Assembly (NCBI RefSeq): GCF_002135355.1
Contig: NZ_NEGE01000004.1
Span: forward strand, 1-64,000
Reading direction: 5' to 3'
DNA: 64,000 bases
Source: Acinetobacter sp. ANC 4169
GTDB taxonomy: Bacteria; Pseudomonadota; Gammaproteobacteria; Pseudomonadales; Moraxellaceae
Under the pieces are notes generated by a model. That model had not been told where the DNA came from and searched no databases. It saw nothing but the letters and a program-made list of their open reading frames with translations. A program made the translations under genes and the position numbers. Of the stretch, positions 1-7,783 are shown piece after piece; positions within the stretch are counted from its first letter, which is position 1; each line of letters begins with the position of its first letter.

Positions 1-98
1 CTAAGTTATGGTGCAAGCACCACAACTCCGCTCGACTTGCATGTGTTAAGCCTGCCGCCAGCGTTCAATCTGAGCCATGATCAAACTCTTCAGTTTAA
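1..98 (-). rRNA. rrs: 16S ribosomal RNA, 5' end (cut by window edge)
   Basis: The reverse complement reads the universal 16S start, with the AGAGTTTGATCATGGCTC primer site at about 70-90 followed by the ATTGAACGCTGGCGGCAGGC block. Only the first roughly 95 bases are present; the gene continues beyond position 1. The exact mature 5' end (about 96-98) is inferred by analogy with other gammaproteobacteria. Confidence 0.97.
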
Positions 99-292
99 AA
101 TCAGTAGTAGCTTAAAGGCTACCAATCTTGGCTCATCAATTTTCTGACAAATATTTCTCAAATAAACTTCGAGTAATTTCTACCATCAATCAATGAAAAT
201 AATTTCGATCGATCAACCGGTAAAAATCCACACAAGTTGTTCTTCATAATCTCTTAATGATCTTCTTGCTGGTTCGTCACCAGCAAGCTAGG
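99..292 (-). other. rrn leader with a stem-loop
   Basis: This is the transcribed leader between the inferred rrn start site and the 16S 5' end. Near its start is a strong hairpin at about 268-290 (CTTGCTGGT, loop GACG, AACCAGCAAG), in the position where rRNA antitermination or processing elements are found. I could not identify a convincing boxA, so its role is inferred from position only. Confidence 0.5.
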
Positions 293-298
293 TCGGCT

Positions 299-326
299 AT
301 ATTACTCTTTATTTCTAAAGAGTCAA
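299..326 (-). promoter_or_regulatory. rrn operon promoter
   Basis: On the minus strand there is a -35 TTGACT (321-326), a 16-base spacer and a -10 TAATAT (299-304), followed by a GC-rich discriminator (GCCGACC). A/T-rich tracts lie upstream (about 330-365), as expected for an UP element. Spacing and discriminator fit a growth-rate and stringently controlled rRNA promoter. The 16S 5' end lies about 195 bases downstream. Confidence 0.85.
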
Positions 327-536
327 CCGGTAATTCAAATTATTTTTAAACTTTCTTTCTAAAACCCAACCCAATCAATTTTAACTAAGTTGCTGTTTTA
401 TCAGAAGTTTTAATCTTCATCACCGCCGATGGATGTGCATTCTACAGCATTTCAGAACCAACACAACCCCTATTCCGCTTTATTTTTCAAATTATCTCCC
501 AACTGTTTATTTATTCTTCAAAATAGAGGGGTTTTC

Positions 537-1610
537 TTATTTTTTGCATGCAAAAGGTACAGGATTGGCTAATTCATCGCGCATTTTTTCTTGTTTATTT
601 TTTTCTTGCCAAGTGAGTGAGCGGCAATCGATATATTCACAATAACCACTTTCACCCGTTTCTTCATGCTGATTAATGCGAATTTGATATTTAAAGCTGC
701 CCACATAACCTGCTGCCAAGCCAAATTTAAAATCTCCACGGCTTTGTGCCTGTATGGAAATGCAGGTGCCATCTTTACCTTCATAGCCCCACTCAAACTC
801 TCTTGGCAAATACATGCTTTGTCCATTCGGTGTTTTTACTTTGGGATAAACCCGATGCACCTTAAAGCGAACATTCTGATCAAACATTTGTGAAACACCT
901 GTTTTCCCATCTCGCAAATATAGACGTGACTGCAAAATACCGTTGAAAGAATCTCGAATTTGAGCCAAAAGCAGTTGGCGCTGATTTTCCAGATTAATCA
1001 CCTGATAGGTAAAAAATGCTAAAGGCAAATAGGGGAAATTAATCGAGCGTGCATATTCAAAACAGCCCATTTGCTGAATTTCAAATTTTTGTTCTTTATA
1101 AGTTATCTGCCCTTCACATTGACACATTAAAGACCAGTGATCTGCGAGCCCCATACGCAACTGGGTGAAATAGGAAATAATATTGCTGGTAGTAATCGAT
1201 AAATCGAAACTCAGCTCTTTATCTTTGCGCTGTAGACGAAAATGAGGAAAAGTTCCGCTCATCGTTTCCCGGTCTGAAAACTGAAAATGCTCTTTTGTAA
1301 AAAGACAGTCCTGTCCTACCGAGTAAGAATTAAATTGTCCCACCATATGCGGGCTAATACTGGCAATCGTGGTTGCAGTATCTAAGGCGGTGGTATGGAT
1401 GGCACTTTCATTGCGCAGCATTGCCGCATTCGGCTGACCGATCAGACTAATGAAATTAAGATAATGGAGGGGTGCAGGTAGATTAGGGATCATCAAACCT
1501 TGATGGATGATTTTATAGCGGCCTTTTTGCGCATGATATGCCAAGCGCGACTGAAGTGGAGCCTGATTGAGTTGTTTGGAACGATCAAATAAATCTTGAA
1601 ACAACTGCAT
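537..1610 (-). CDS. conserved hypothetical protein (possibly DUF6670 family)
   Basis: A 357-residue cytoplasmic-looking protein with no signal peptide or membrane segment. The start is supported by GGAG six bases before the ATG. The composition is beta-rich with many aromatic residues. I recall similar Acinetobacter proteins annotated as DUF6670, but that is memory and no catalytic motif is visible. It is the last gene of a minus-strand run rlmJ-pssA-this gene, only 38 bases after pssA, so it may be co-transcribed with phospholipid synthesis. Function unknown. Confidence 0.8.
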   Translation of the reverse strand: MQLFQDLFDRSKQLNQAPLQSRLAYHAQKGRYKIIHQGLMIPNLPAPLHYLNFISLIGQPNAAMLRNESAIHTTALDTATTIASISPHMVGQFNSYSVGQDCLFTKEHFQFSDRETMSGTFPHFRLQRKDKELSFDLSITTSNIISYFTQLRMGLADHWSLMCQCEGQITYKEQKFEIQQMGCFEYARSINFPYLPLAFFTYQVINLENQRQLLLAQIRDSFNGILQSRLYLRDGKTGVSQMFDQNVRFKVHRVYPKVKTPNGQSMYLPREFEWGYEGKDGTCISIQAQSRGDFKFGLAAGYVGSFKYQIRINQHEETGESGYCEYIDCRSLTWQEKNKQEKMRDELANPVPFACKK

Positions 1611-1648
1611 ATCTTGCTCCTTTTATTTTCAGTATAACGTTCTCTTTT

Positions 1649-2476
1649 TTATATGGCGGTATTTTTTCTCGCAAGGAAAGTGGTCACAAAACCAGACAGT
1701 GCATAAATGATGGAAATCACCATAATCCCTACAGGAATATTATAAGTAATCGCAGCAAAGATAAATACAGCGATCGGCAACACAAAAAATGGAACGCGTT
1801 TGCGATCAAATGTTTTAAATGAATAGTATTTGATATTGGAAATCATCAGTAATCCTACAGCAATGATCGCTATAGCATTAAAGAGCTGAATACCAAATTC
1901 GCGTACATCAAAAATTTGCGGGAAATCTTGTGCTACCCAAATCAGGGTAATAATAATGACGGCGGCTAATGGACTTGCAACACCAATAAAATAGCGTTTA
2001 TCGACCACACCTATTTGTACATTAAAGCGTGCCAAACGGAATGCTGCACAGGCGGTATACACAAAACAGGCGGCCAACCCAATCCGTCCCAAATCGTGCA
2101 GACACCAGCTATACATTAAAATAGCCGGTGCCACACCGAAAGCAAGCAAGTCTGACAAGGAATCGAACTGTTCGCCAAACGGGCTTTGAGCACCAATTGC
2201 ACGTGCTACCCGACCATCCAAGCCATCAAACAACGCCGCCAGAAAAATGGCATAAATGGCGTGAATAAAATCACCATTCATACTGGCAGTAATAGAATAA
2301 AAGCCAGACAGTAAAGCTGCCGTGGTAATCAGATTCGGCCACAGATAGATGCCACGACGTTTCACCTTTTGTCCCTCATGGGTATGCTCTTCTTCCTCCA
2401 CTTCAAAGGTGATGCCATCAAAACCATGTTCATCACGTGTAGAAGATTCACTTTCAGGTTTGTTTATACTTGTCAT
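1649..2476 (-). CDS. pssA: CDP-diacylglycerol--serine O-phosphatidyltransferase
   Basis: An inner-membrane enzyme that makes phosphatidylserine from CDP-diacylglycerol and serine, the first step to phosphatidylethanolamine. The CDP-alcohol phosphotransferase signature is at residues 84-108: DGLDGRVAR, then G and two more D residues (GEQFDSLSD). Several hydrophobic helices follow. I place the start at the ATG at 2476, preceded by AGGA at 9 bases; an upstream TTG at 2512 would add 12 residues and lacks a site. An acidic, His-containing N-terminal extension (residues 1-40) precedes the first helix. It lies 45 bases downstream of rlmJ. Confidence 0.93.
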   Translation of the reverse strand: MTSINKPESESSTRDEHGFDGITFEVEEEEHTHEGQKVKRRGIYLWPNLITTAALLSGFYSITASMNGDFIHAIYAIFLAALFDGLDGRVARAIGAQSPFGEQFDSLSDLLAFGVAPAILMYSWCLHDLGRIGLAACFVYTACAAFRLARFNVQIGVVDKRYFIGVASPLAAVIIITLIWVAQDFPQIFDVREFGIQLFNAIAIIAVGLLMISNIKYYSFKTFDRKRVPFFVLPIAVFIFAAITYNIPVGIMVISIIYALSGFVTTFLARKNTAI

Positions 2477-2521
2477 TCTTGTCGATCCTAACTGTAACCG
2501 TATCTCTTTCAAACGTATAAC

Positions 2522-3379
2522 TTATTCGCCAACCAACCAACGGACAGCGGCATGTCCACCATTTTCACTCATGCGTAAATGCGGGAACAGCCATTGTAAT
2601 GCTTCATCCGCATCTTCAGAAAATTTCCAAGGTGGGTTAATCACAAGCAAACCACATCCATTCAAGCCCACTGGAGTGTCATCTGGCCACACACAAACTT
2701 CACACACCAATTGACGGCGAATACCGGTTTTGATCATTTTCTTTTCAAAACGCTCAATCATGGCGCGGTCTTTAATCGGATACCAGACTGCAAAAACACC
2801 GGTAGGCCATTTTTTGTATGCAGCAACCAACAATTCTACCAATTGTGGAAAATCTTTACGTTCCAATTCGTAAGGCGGATCGATCATTACCACGCCGCGC
2901 TTTTCTTTAGGCGGAATTACACCAAGCAAGCCTTCATAGGCATCACGTTCATGTAGGCCAGCACGGCGGTCACGAACATTAAAACGCAGCTGTTGAAACA
3001 CGTCGGGCTGCATTTCAAAAATAGTCGCTTTATCTATTTCGCGCATGCCTTCCAAGGCAAACCATGGTGAACCCGGATAAGCCCCTTTACCTGAAACTTC
3101 GCGAATATCCTGAACAATTTTAAGATATTGCTTTACGCCTTCAGGTGCATTACGAATAATTGAATCATCAAGCTTGATTAAACGATGAATACCATTTAAA
3201 AACTCGCCTGATTTCTGTGCTGCAGAAGTCGATAAATCGTATTTACCTGCCCCACCATGCGTATCGACATAGCGATAAGGTTTATCTTTGGCATTTAAAC
3301 GTGTTAAAAGTTGCAGCAATAACACATGCTTCATGACATCGGCAAAGTTGCCTGCATGGAAATGGTGACGGTAATTCAT
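2522..3379 (-). CDS. rlmJ: 23S rRNA (adenine(2030)-N6)-methyltransferase
   Basis: An S-adenosylmethionine-dependent enzyme that methylates A2030 of 23S rRNA. The N-terminus MNYRHHFHAGNFADVMKH is diagnostic of the RlmJ (YhiR) family. The SAM-binding region is near residues 38-46 (VDTHGGAGKYD) and the N6-adenine methylase motif DPPY is at 167-170. Its 285 residues are the usual family length. It heads the rlmJ-pssA run and is transcribed away from the 2OG oxygenase gene, so a divergent promoter must lie in about 3380-3495. Confidence 0.95.
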   Translation of the reverse strand: MNYRHHFHAGNFADVMKHVLLLQLLTRLNAKDKPYRYVDTHGGAGKYDLSTSAAQKSGEFLNGIHRLIKLDDSIIRNAPEGVKQYLKIVQDIREVSGKGAYPGSPWFALEGMREIDKATIFEMQPDVFQQLRFNVRDRRAGLHERDAYEGLLGVIPPKEKRGVVMIDPPYELERKDFPQLVELLVAAYKKWPTGVFAVWYPIKDRAMIERFEKKMIKTGIRRQLVCEVCVWPDDTPVGLNGCGLLVINPPWKFSEDADEALQWLFPHLRMSENGGHAAVRWLVGE

Positions 3380-3495
3380 GTTTCTTTAATTCCTGATATC
3401 AACCGATATTTTAGCATGAAAAAATGTTTCGTTCCGCAGGATATCTTGCTCTAGAATACGCCAGCATTTTCCTATCCTATTTTGAGTCTATCTGT

Positions 3496-4098
3496 ATGGA
3501 TGCAATTCACCTCCCAAAGTCATGCAATGTTGATCAAATTATTGAAGATTTAGATCAGCAAGGCTTTAGCATTATTGATGATGTTTATCCTCAGGATTAT
3601 GTCCATGCTTTGGCTGAAGAATGCATTTCTCATTTAAATCAGTTTAGAGATGCTGCCATTCAGAACGGTGTAATCAGCAAAATTCGTAGCGATCATATTT
3701 TATGGATTAATGAAGATTTAGAAAAAGCCCAACAGCACATACAAACCCTGCAAGGCTTGGCCGAACAACTGAACCGCGCATTTTTTCTAGGCATTCGTGA
3801 AGTTGAAGCGCATTTTGCCTGTTATAACGCCGGTGAGTTTTATGCCCTGCACCGCGACAATCCACAACAGAAAAATGACCGTGTGATTTCGGCAGTCTAC
3901 TATTTACATGAAGACTGGCAGGAGGATTGGGGCGGTGAATTACGTTTGCAGGACAAGCAGGATCAGTGGCACATCATTCCGCCAAAACCGAACCGCATTG
4001 CCCTATTCCAAAGTGATTTATTGCATGAAGTGATTAAAGCCAAGCATCAACGTTTGTCCATTACCGCATGGTTACGCAGCGGCAATTCCATTTGGTAA
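3496..4098 (+). CDS. 2OG-Fe(II) oxygenase
   Basis: A cytoplasmic non-haem iron dioxygenase of the 2-oxoglutarate superfamily. The double-stranded beta-helix shows the iron ligands H-x-D in ALHRDNP, a distal His in DLLHEVI, and the 2OG-anchoring Arg in RLSITAWLR. A YxxGEFYALHRD segment resembles SM-20/prolyl-hydroxylase-like bacterial proteins. I prefer the ATG at 3496 (200 residues); an ATG at 3424 would add 24 hydrophobic residues with no clear ribosome site. The substrate cannot be told. An imperfect inverted repeat (GAGGATG/CATCCTC, about 4109-4139) follows but lacks a T-run. Confidence 0.85.
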   Translation: MDAIHLPKSCNVDQIIEDLDQQGFSIIDDVYPQDYVHALAEECISHLNQFRDAAIQNGVISKIRSDHILWINEDLEKAQQHIQTLQGLAEQLNRAFFLGIREVEAHFACYNAGEFYALHRDNPQQKNDRVISAVYYLHEDWQEDWGGELRLQDKQDQWHIIPPKPNRIALFQSDLLHEVIKAKHQRLSITAWLRSGNSIW

Positions 4099-4173
4099 TT
4101 AACCCCCAGAGGATGCTTTAAATCTGGAAAAACATCCTCATATAGCAATCATAGACAGATGAGGATGTAACCG

Positions 4174-4701
4174 ATGCGGGAAAACACCCAACAGATTATT
4201 CAACGTATTGGCGAAACCGATCAGTTGTATTTACAAGGAAATACGCCAAAACTTGCCTTGGAACGTGCTGAGTTACGTATGCAATTGGTTACACTCAGTA
4301 TCGTGCGTCAGGAACAGCTTCATTTCCTGCAAGAAGCCGTAGTATTGCTTGAACAGGGCCGTATTGAATTTGAAGAAATGCCCCTAAGTTTATATATGAA
4401 CTTATCCATGCATTTGGCCAAAGCCTATATGCTGTATTTTGAAATTACCAAGGAACAAAGATTTGCCTTAATTACCCAGCAAATCTTAAAACCCATTACT
4501 CATGATCAGTATGGGGACGTTTATTTCTTCCTGGCCTATGCTTCTGCGGCCAAAAGTGAAACAGCATTAACCCGACATTGGCTCACCAAATACAGTAAAA
4601 CTGCTGATTTTGACTTAATCCTGCTACAACAACATCCAGCCTTCCACCCATTCCGTGAACACGACTGGTTTGTTAATTTAGTGAAAAGTAAATTGCATTA
4701 A
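4174..4701 (+). CDS. hypothetical helical protein
   Basis: A 175-residue soluble, all-helical protein, Leu/Gln rich, with helix-turn-helix periodicity like TPR repeats but no firm match. GAGG nine bases before the ATG supports the start, and a strong terminator follows, so it forms a single-gene unit or the end of a two-gene unit with the oxygenase. I do not recognise a function; it looks like a genus-level conserved protein. Confidence 0.75.
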   Translation: MRENTQQIIQRIGETDQLYLQGNTPKLALERAELRMQLVTLSIVRQEQLHFLQEAVVLLEQGRIEFEEMPLSLYMNLSMHLAKAYMLYFEITKEQRFALITQQILKPITHDQYGDVYFFLAYASAAKSETALTRHWLTKYSKTADFDLILLQQHPAFHPFREHDWFVNLVKSKLH

Positions 4702-4717
4702 TTATTGATGCAGCTGT

Positions 4718-4746
4718 AAAAAACGCCTCCAATGAGGCGTTTTTTT
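4718..4746 (+). terminator. Rho-independent terminator
   Basis: The stem AAACGCCTC/GAGGCGTTT with loop CAAT is flanked by A- and T-runs, so it can act in both directions. It ends the 4174 gene and may also stop read-through from the opposite side. Confidence 0.85.
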
Positions 4747-4812
4747 ATGATCCGCTCCGCTTAAAAGTTCCTTCTTCGGAGCAAGTTTTAAACCCCACTT
4801 GTATATAAAAAA

Positions 4813-5073
4813 TCAGGCAGGTTGTAGTTTCGTGGCATTCATATGTAATTGCTGGTTCAGCTCATCAATCAACATGACCCACTCATCTGCGTCTTCCACT
4901 AAATAGCGAATTAAAAACTCACGCTGGGACTTACTCCAGAATGGAGCATCATGCAGGTTTTGATGCGCTGGTAATTGATGGGTACGTATAAAAAGCTCAA
5001 TAGCAGCAGGACTAGAAGCGAGTCCTAATTGTTGAAATAACATTCCAAAGGTCGGGTTATTATTCATCGGCAT
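4813..5073 (-). CDS. DUF2789 family protein (copy 1)
   Basis: An 86-residue soluble helical protein of the DUF2789 family, function unknown. It shows the core pattern PTFGMLFQQLGL..SPAAI..FI..H......APFWSKSQREFL...EDADEW...IDELNQQLHM. The ATG at 5073 has AAGGAG six bases upstream; a TTG 21 bases earlier is less likely. Paralogue of the 5493 gene and of the dead copy between them, so this is a tandem family expansion. Confidence 0.88.
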   Translation of the reverse strand: MPMNNNPTFGMLFQQLGLASSPAAIELFIRTHQLPAHQNLHDAPFWSKSQREFLIRYLVEDADEWVMLIDELNQQLHMNATKLQPA

Positions 5074-5133
5074 CACAGACTCCTTATCAACCAAACTGTC
5101 ATTTATTATTCAATTAACTTATAAGATATTGAT

Positions 5134-5161
5134 AAAAAAACCTAGTCATAAAACTAGGTTT
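5134..5161 (-). terminator. Terminator behind the dead DUF2789 copy
   Basis: On the minus strand AAACCTAG/CTAGGTTT forms a stem over an 8-base loop and is followed by a run of seven T. It sits just downstream of the pseudogene stop, so the dead copy still carries its own terminator. Confidence 0.7.
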
Positions 5162-5178
5162 GTTGTTTCAATTTGTGT

Positions 5179-5442
5179 TCACTGATGCGTTGACGTTGAA
5201 AGCCGGTCTTCGGTATGCAATTGTTCATTTAAGATATCGACCACCATAGCCGATTCATCATCCCTTTTTTCAATGACTAATAATGAAATTATGCTGTGCC
5301 TGTGTCCAGAACGGTGCTGTATGTCAAGGAACATCCATGGTCAATTGATGAGTCTCTATAAACTGTTGGATTGCTTCTAGACTCACCTCCAGACTCAATT
5401 GTTTAAATAGAGTCTAAAGTGAGACTGTTGTTCTAATACCAT
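5179..5442 (-). pseudogene. DUF2789 pseudogene (copy 2)
   Basis: Translating the minus strand in pieces recovers a third DUF2789 copy: KQLSLEVSLEAIQQFIETHQ, then LTMDVP, a stop, HTAPFWTQAQHNFIISH, and in another frame ESAMVVDILNEQLHTED. There is a frame slip after the first roughly 13 codons (the ATG at 5440-5442 is out of frame with the core), an in-frame TGA in the middle and a further frame change before DESAM. The intact neighbour reads MDVPLHKAPFWSKSQHDFLI at the same place, so the homology is clear. No single frame can make the protein. Confidence 0.85.
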
Positions 5443-5475
5443 TTAAGACTCAGATAATAATGAATAACCTTTAAA

Positions 5476-5502
5476 CCAGAAATAATAAAATATTATTTCT
5501 GG
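5476..5502 (-). terminator. Palindrome over the stop of DUF2789 copy 3
   Basis: A perfect 12-base stem (CCAGAAATAATA/TATTATTTCTGG, loop AAA) covers the stop codon of the 5493 gene. The following minus-strand bases are only weakly T-rich (TTTAAAGG), so it may be a terminator or an mRNA-stabilising end. Confidence 0.45.
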
Positions 5503-5771
5503 TCATGCACAGGTACGTCACATGCTCCGGAGCCTTCAGCATCCATATGTAATTGTTCATTAAGCACATCAACAAAAAGTGCCCAATCATCATCTTCTTT
5601 CCAATGACCAATCAGAAAATCGTGCTGTGATTTAGACCAGAACGGGGCTTTATGTAACGGAACATCCATACCAATTTGATGGGTCCGGATAAACTCATCA
5701 ATCGCTTCAGGGCTTGAATCCAGTCCCAATTGTTCAAAAAAAACTTCCAAAGTTGGGCGTTCTTCTAACAT
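5493..5771 (-). CDS. DUF2789 family protein (copy 3)
   Basis: A 92-residue DUF2789 protein, function unknown. The core reads PTLEVFFEQLGLDSSPEAI, then FWSKSQHDFLIGHWKEDDDW and FVDVLNEQLHMD. GAGGT eight bases upstream supports the ATG. It differs from copy 1 mainly at its ends: a longer acidic C-terminal tail ends in VHDQK. It is the upstream member of the three-copy array and lies downstream of mdh on the opposite side of mdh's terminator. Confidence 0.9.
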   Translation of the reverse strand: MLEERPTLEVFFEQLGLDSSPEAIDEFIRTHQIGMDVPLHKAPFWSKSQHDFLIGHWKEDDDWALFVDVLNEQLHMDAEGSGACDVPVHDQK

Positions 5772-5888
5772 CTCGTGTACCTCAGCTTTTATTGATGATC
5801 TTGTTTATAAGTTAGACAAAAAACTTGAATAATTCAGTTATCCCTCCATCACAGCATGTTATTTTTTGTTCCATAAACATGATGCAAC

Positions 5889-5918
5889 AAAAAAAGCACT
5901 CCAAATGGAGTGCTTTTT
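5889..5918 (-). terminator. mdh terminator
   Basis: GCACTCC/GGAGTGC stem with AAAT loop and flanking A- and T-runs, 23 bases after the mdh stop on the minus strand. Confidence 0.88.
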
Positions 5919-5940
5919 CAACTTAATCTAGAAGATTAAA

Positions 5941-6927
5941 TTATTTAAGCATGTCAGCAATCGCTGCGCGCTCTTCTTCAAGTTCGTTCAATGTAACATT
6001 GATACGCTCACGGCTGAACTCATCGATTTCAAGACCTTGAACGATTTTGTATTCACCGTTTTCAGTAGTCACAGGGAAACCGAACATTACGCCTTCAGGA
6101 ATACCGTAAGAACCGTCAGAAGGAATACCCATAGTTACCCATTCGCCGTTTGTGCCAAGAGCCCAATCGCGCATATGGTCGATTGCAGCGTTAGCAGCAG
6201 AAGCAGCAGAAGAAAGACCACGAGCTTCAATAATTGCAGCGCCACGTTTACCAACTGTAGGAAGGAATACGTTAGCATTCCATTCTTGGTCGTTGATCAT
6301 ATCTTTAACGCTTTCGCCGTTGATAGTCGCGAAACGGTAGTCAGCATACATTGTTGGAGAGTGGTTACCCCAAACTGTAAGTTGTTTGATGTCTTTAACC
6401 GCTTTACCAGTTTTAGCAGCAATTTGAGATGCAGCACGGTTGTGGTCAAGACGTAACATAGCTGTGAAGTTTTTCGCTGGAAGATCTGGAGCAGATTTCA
6501 TAGCGATATAAGCGTTAGTGTTAGCAGGGTTACCTACAACAAGAACTTTAACATCACGGCTAGCAACTTCATTAAGTGCTTGGCCTTGACCAATAAAGAT
6601 TTCGCCGTTTACTTTAAGAAGATCAGCACGTTCCATACCTGGACCACGTGGACGTGAACCAACCAATAACGCGTAGTCAGCATCTTTAAATGCAACTTTA
6701 GGATCATCAGTACCGATCATGTCCGCTAAAAGTGGGAATGCGCAGTCTTGAAGTTCCATCATTACGCCTTTAAGCGCTTGTTGAGCTTTCTCAAAAGGAA
6801 CTTCTAACAATTGCAAAATAACGGGTTGGTCTTTACCAAGCATTTCGCCGCTAGCAATACGGAATAATAGGCTGTAACCAATTTGACCAGCAGCGCCAGT
6901 AACGGCAACGCGAACAGGTTGCTTCAT
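5941..6927 (-). CDS. mdh: malate dehydrogenase (NAD)
   Basis: Interconverts malate and oxaloacetate in the TCA cycle (cytoplasm). The NAD-binding GAAGQIGY is at residues 11-18. The active-site loop Arg residues are in [10 protein letters not shown] (91-100). The catalytic pair is Asp161 (LDHNRA) and His189 (VWGNHS). Its 328 residues match the group of Mdh resembling cytosolic malate dehydrogenase rather than the 312-residue enterobacterial form. GGAG nine bases upstream supports the ATG. It is a single-gene unit ending in its own terminator. Confidence 0.97.
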   Translation of the reverse strand: MKQPVRVAVTGAAGQIGYSLLFRIASGEMLGKDQPVILQLLEVPFEKAQQALKGVMMELQDCAFPLLADMIGTDDPKVAFKDADYALLVGSRPRGPGMERADLLKVNGEIFIGQGQALNEVASRDVKVLVVGNPANTNAYIAMKSAPDLPAKNFTAMLRLDHNRAASQIAAKTGKAVKDIKQLTVWGNHSPTMYADYRFATINGESVKDMINDQEWNANVFLPTVGKRGAAIIEARGLSSAASAANAAIDHMRDWALGTNGEWVTMGIPSDGSYGIPEGVMFGFPVTTENGEYKIVQGLEIDEFSRERINVTLNELEEERAAIADMLK

Positions 6928-7094
6928 GTAATTATCTCCAATTGAGGATAGTCAATGCGATTAAATAATCAATGTTTAATCTAATAATCATAAACGCGAA
7001 AGATTGTACTCCAATCCTTTTCGATATGCATTGAAAAGAGAATGAATTTCAACAAAAGTCTGATAGGAAATATAAATAAAATATATAAAAAAGC

Positions 7095-7751
7095 TTAGTA
7101 AGAGCCTTTTATTATGAATAAATTAGGACAATTATTTTCTACCGCTACTGAGCATTGCTTGTACTGTCCGTTATTTTTATAGCAAAGTCTCACTTCGGTC
7201 AGAATGGCATTTCCCTGAGAGGTCGCACAGTTAAATTTTATTGCACTGGCAGGTAAACTCGAATTTAAACGCAAAAAACCTAACCGAAGATTGGTCTGAT
7301 GCATGGTTCGCGTTTCAGGACTGGTCAACTCAGCCGGGACTTTAAGACGTTCGGCATAATTAATGATGGTACGAAAATATTGACTTGAATTCATTTTCAC
7401 ACATCCACCGATTCCCCGCCAAAGCTGCACACGGGCATTTTCATCTGGCATGATACGTGCCACGACTTTCGCCTGTAAGGGAGATAAAGTTGCAGAAGAT
7501 GCGGTCCTACACTCGGTTTCAGAGGTTTCCGGATACAGACCGGAAATATTCAGCGAATAACCTTCCAGACATTTCCGCTGTTTTGATTTTTGAGCATCAA
7601 ACATACATACCGCAGGGGTCATTTGCACAACCATGACATAACCCTGCAAAGGTGCAGCAAAAATTTGAGGTGCAAACAGCCCTAGTCCAGCACCGCTCAC
7701 CCCGAACAGTGCCCATCTTGCTAAAACTGAAGTTTGCCCAAAAAATATCAT
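7095..7751 (-). CDS. RNase T2-like secreted protein lacking catalytic His
   Basis: A secreted protein of about 218 residues with an N-terminal signal segment (hydrophobic to about residue 32, ending IFAAP). The mature part follows the RNase T2 layout: MTPAVC at the first strand, then NISGLYPE where active enzymes have xIHGLWP, then QLWRGIGGC where they have HEWxKHGxC. The structural W, G and C are kept, but both catalytic His residues and the Glu/Lys are replaced. About eight Cys remain for disulphides. The start is uncertain: TTG-TTG-ATG occur in a row at 7757-7749. It is 32 bases after the transglycosylase gene. Probably a periplasmic pseudoenzyme or binding protein. Confidence 0.75.
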   Translation of the reverse strand: MIFFGQTSVLARWALFGVSGAGLGLFAPQIFAAPLQGYVMVVQMTPAVCMFDAQKSKQRKCLEGYSLNISGLYPETSETECRTASSATLSPLQAKVVARIMPDENARVQLWRGIGGCVKMNSSQYFRTIINYAERLKVPAELTSPETRTMHQTNLRLGFLRLNSSLPASAIKFNCATSQGNAILTEVRLCYKNNGQYKQCSVAVENNCPNLFIIKGSY

Positions 7752-7783
7752 CAACAAGTCAGACCTATCAATAAAATTAAAGT

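Noticed and set aside
99..290. boxA-type antitermination site in the rrn leader
   Set aside because: No sequence close enough to TGCTCTTTAACA was found; only the stem-loop could be supported.
433..645. 70-codon plus-strand frame near the rrn leader
   Set aside because: Overlaps the end of the minus-strand 537-1610 gene, has no ribosome site and an improbable aromatic-rich sequence.
2477..2512. TTG-initiated extension of pssA
   Set aside because: No ribosome site before the TTG, while the ATG at 2476 has AGGA at proper spacing.
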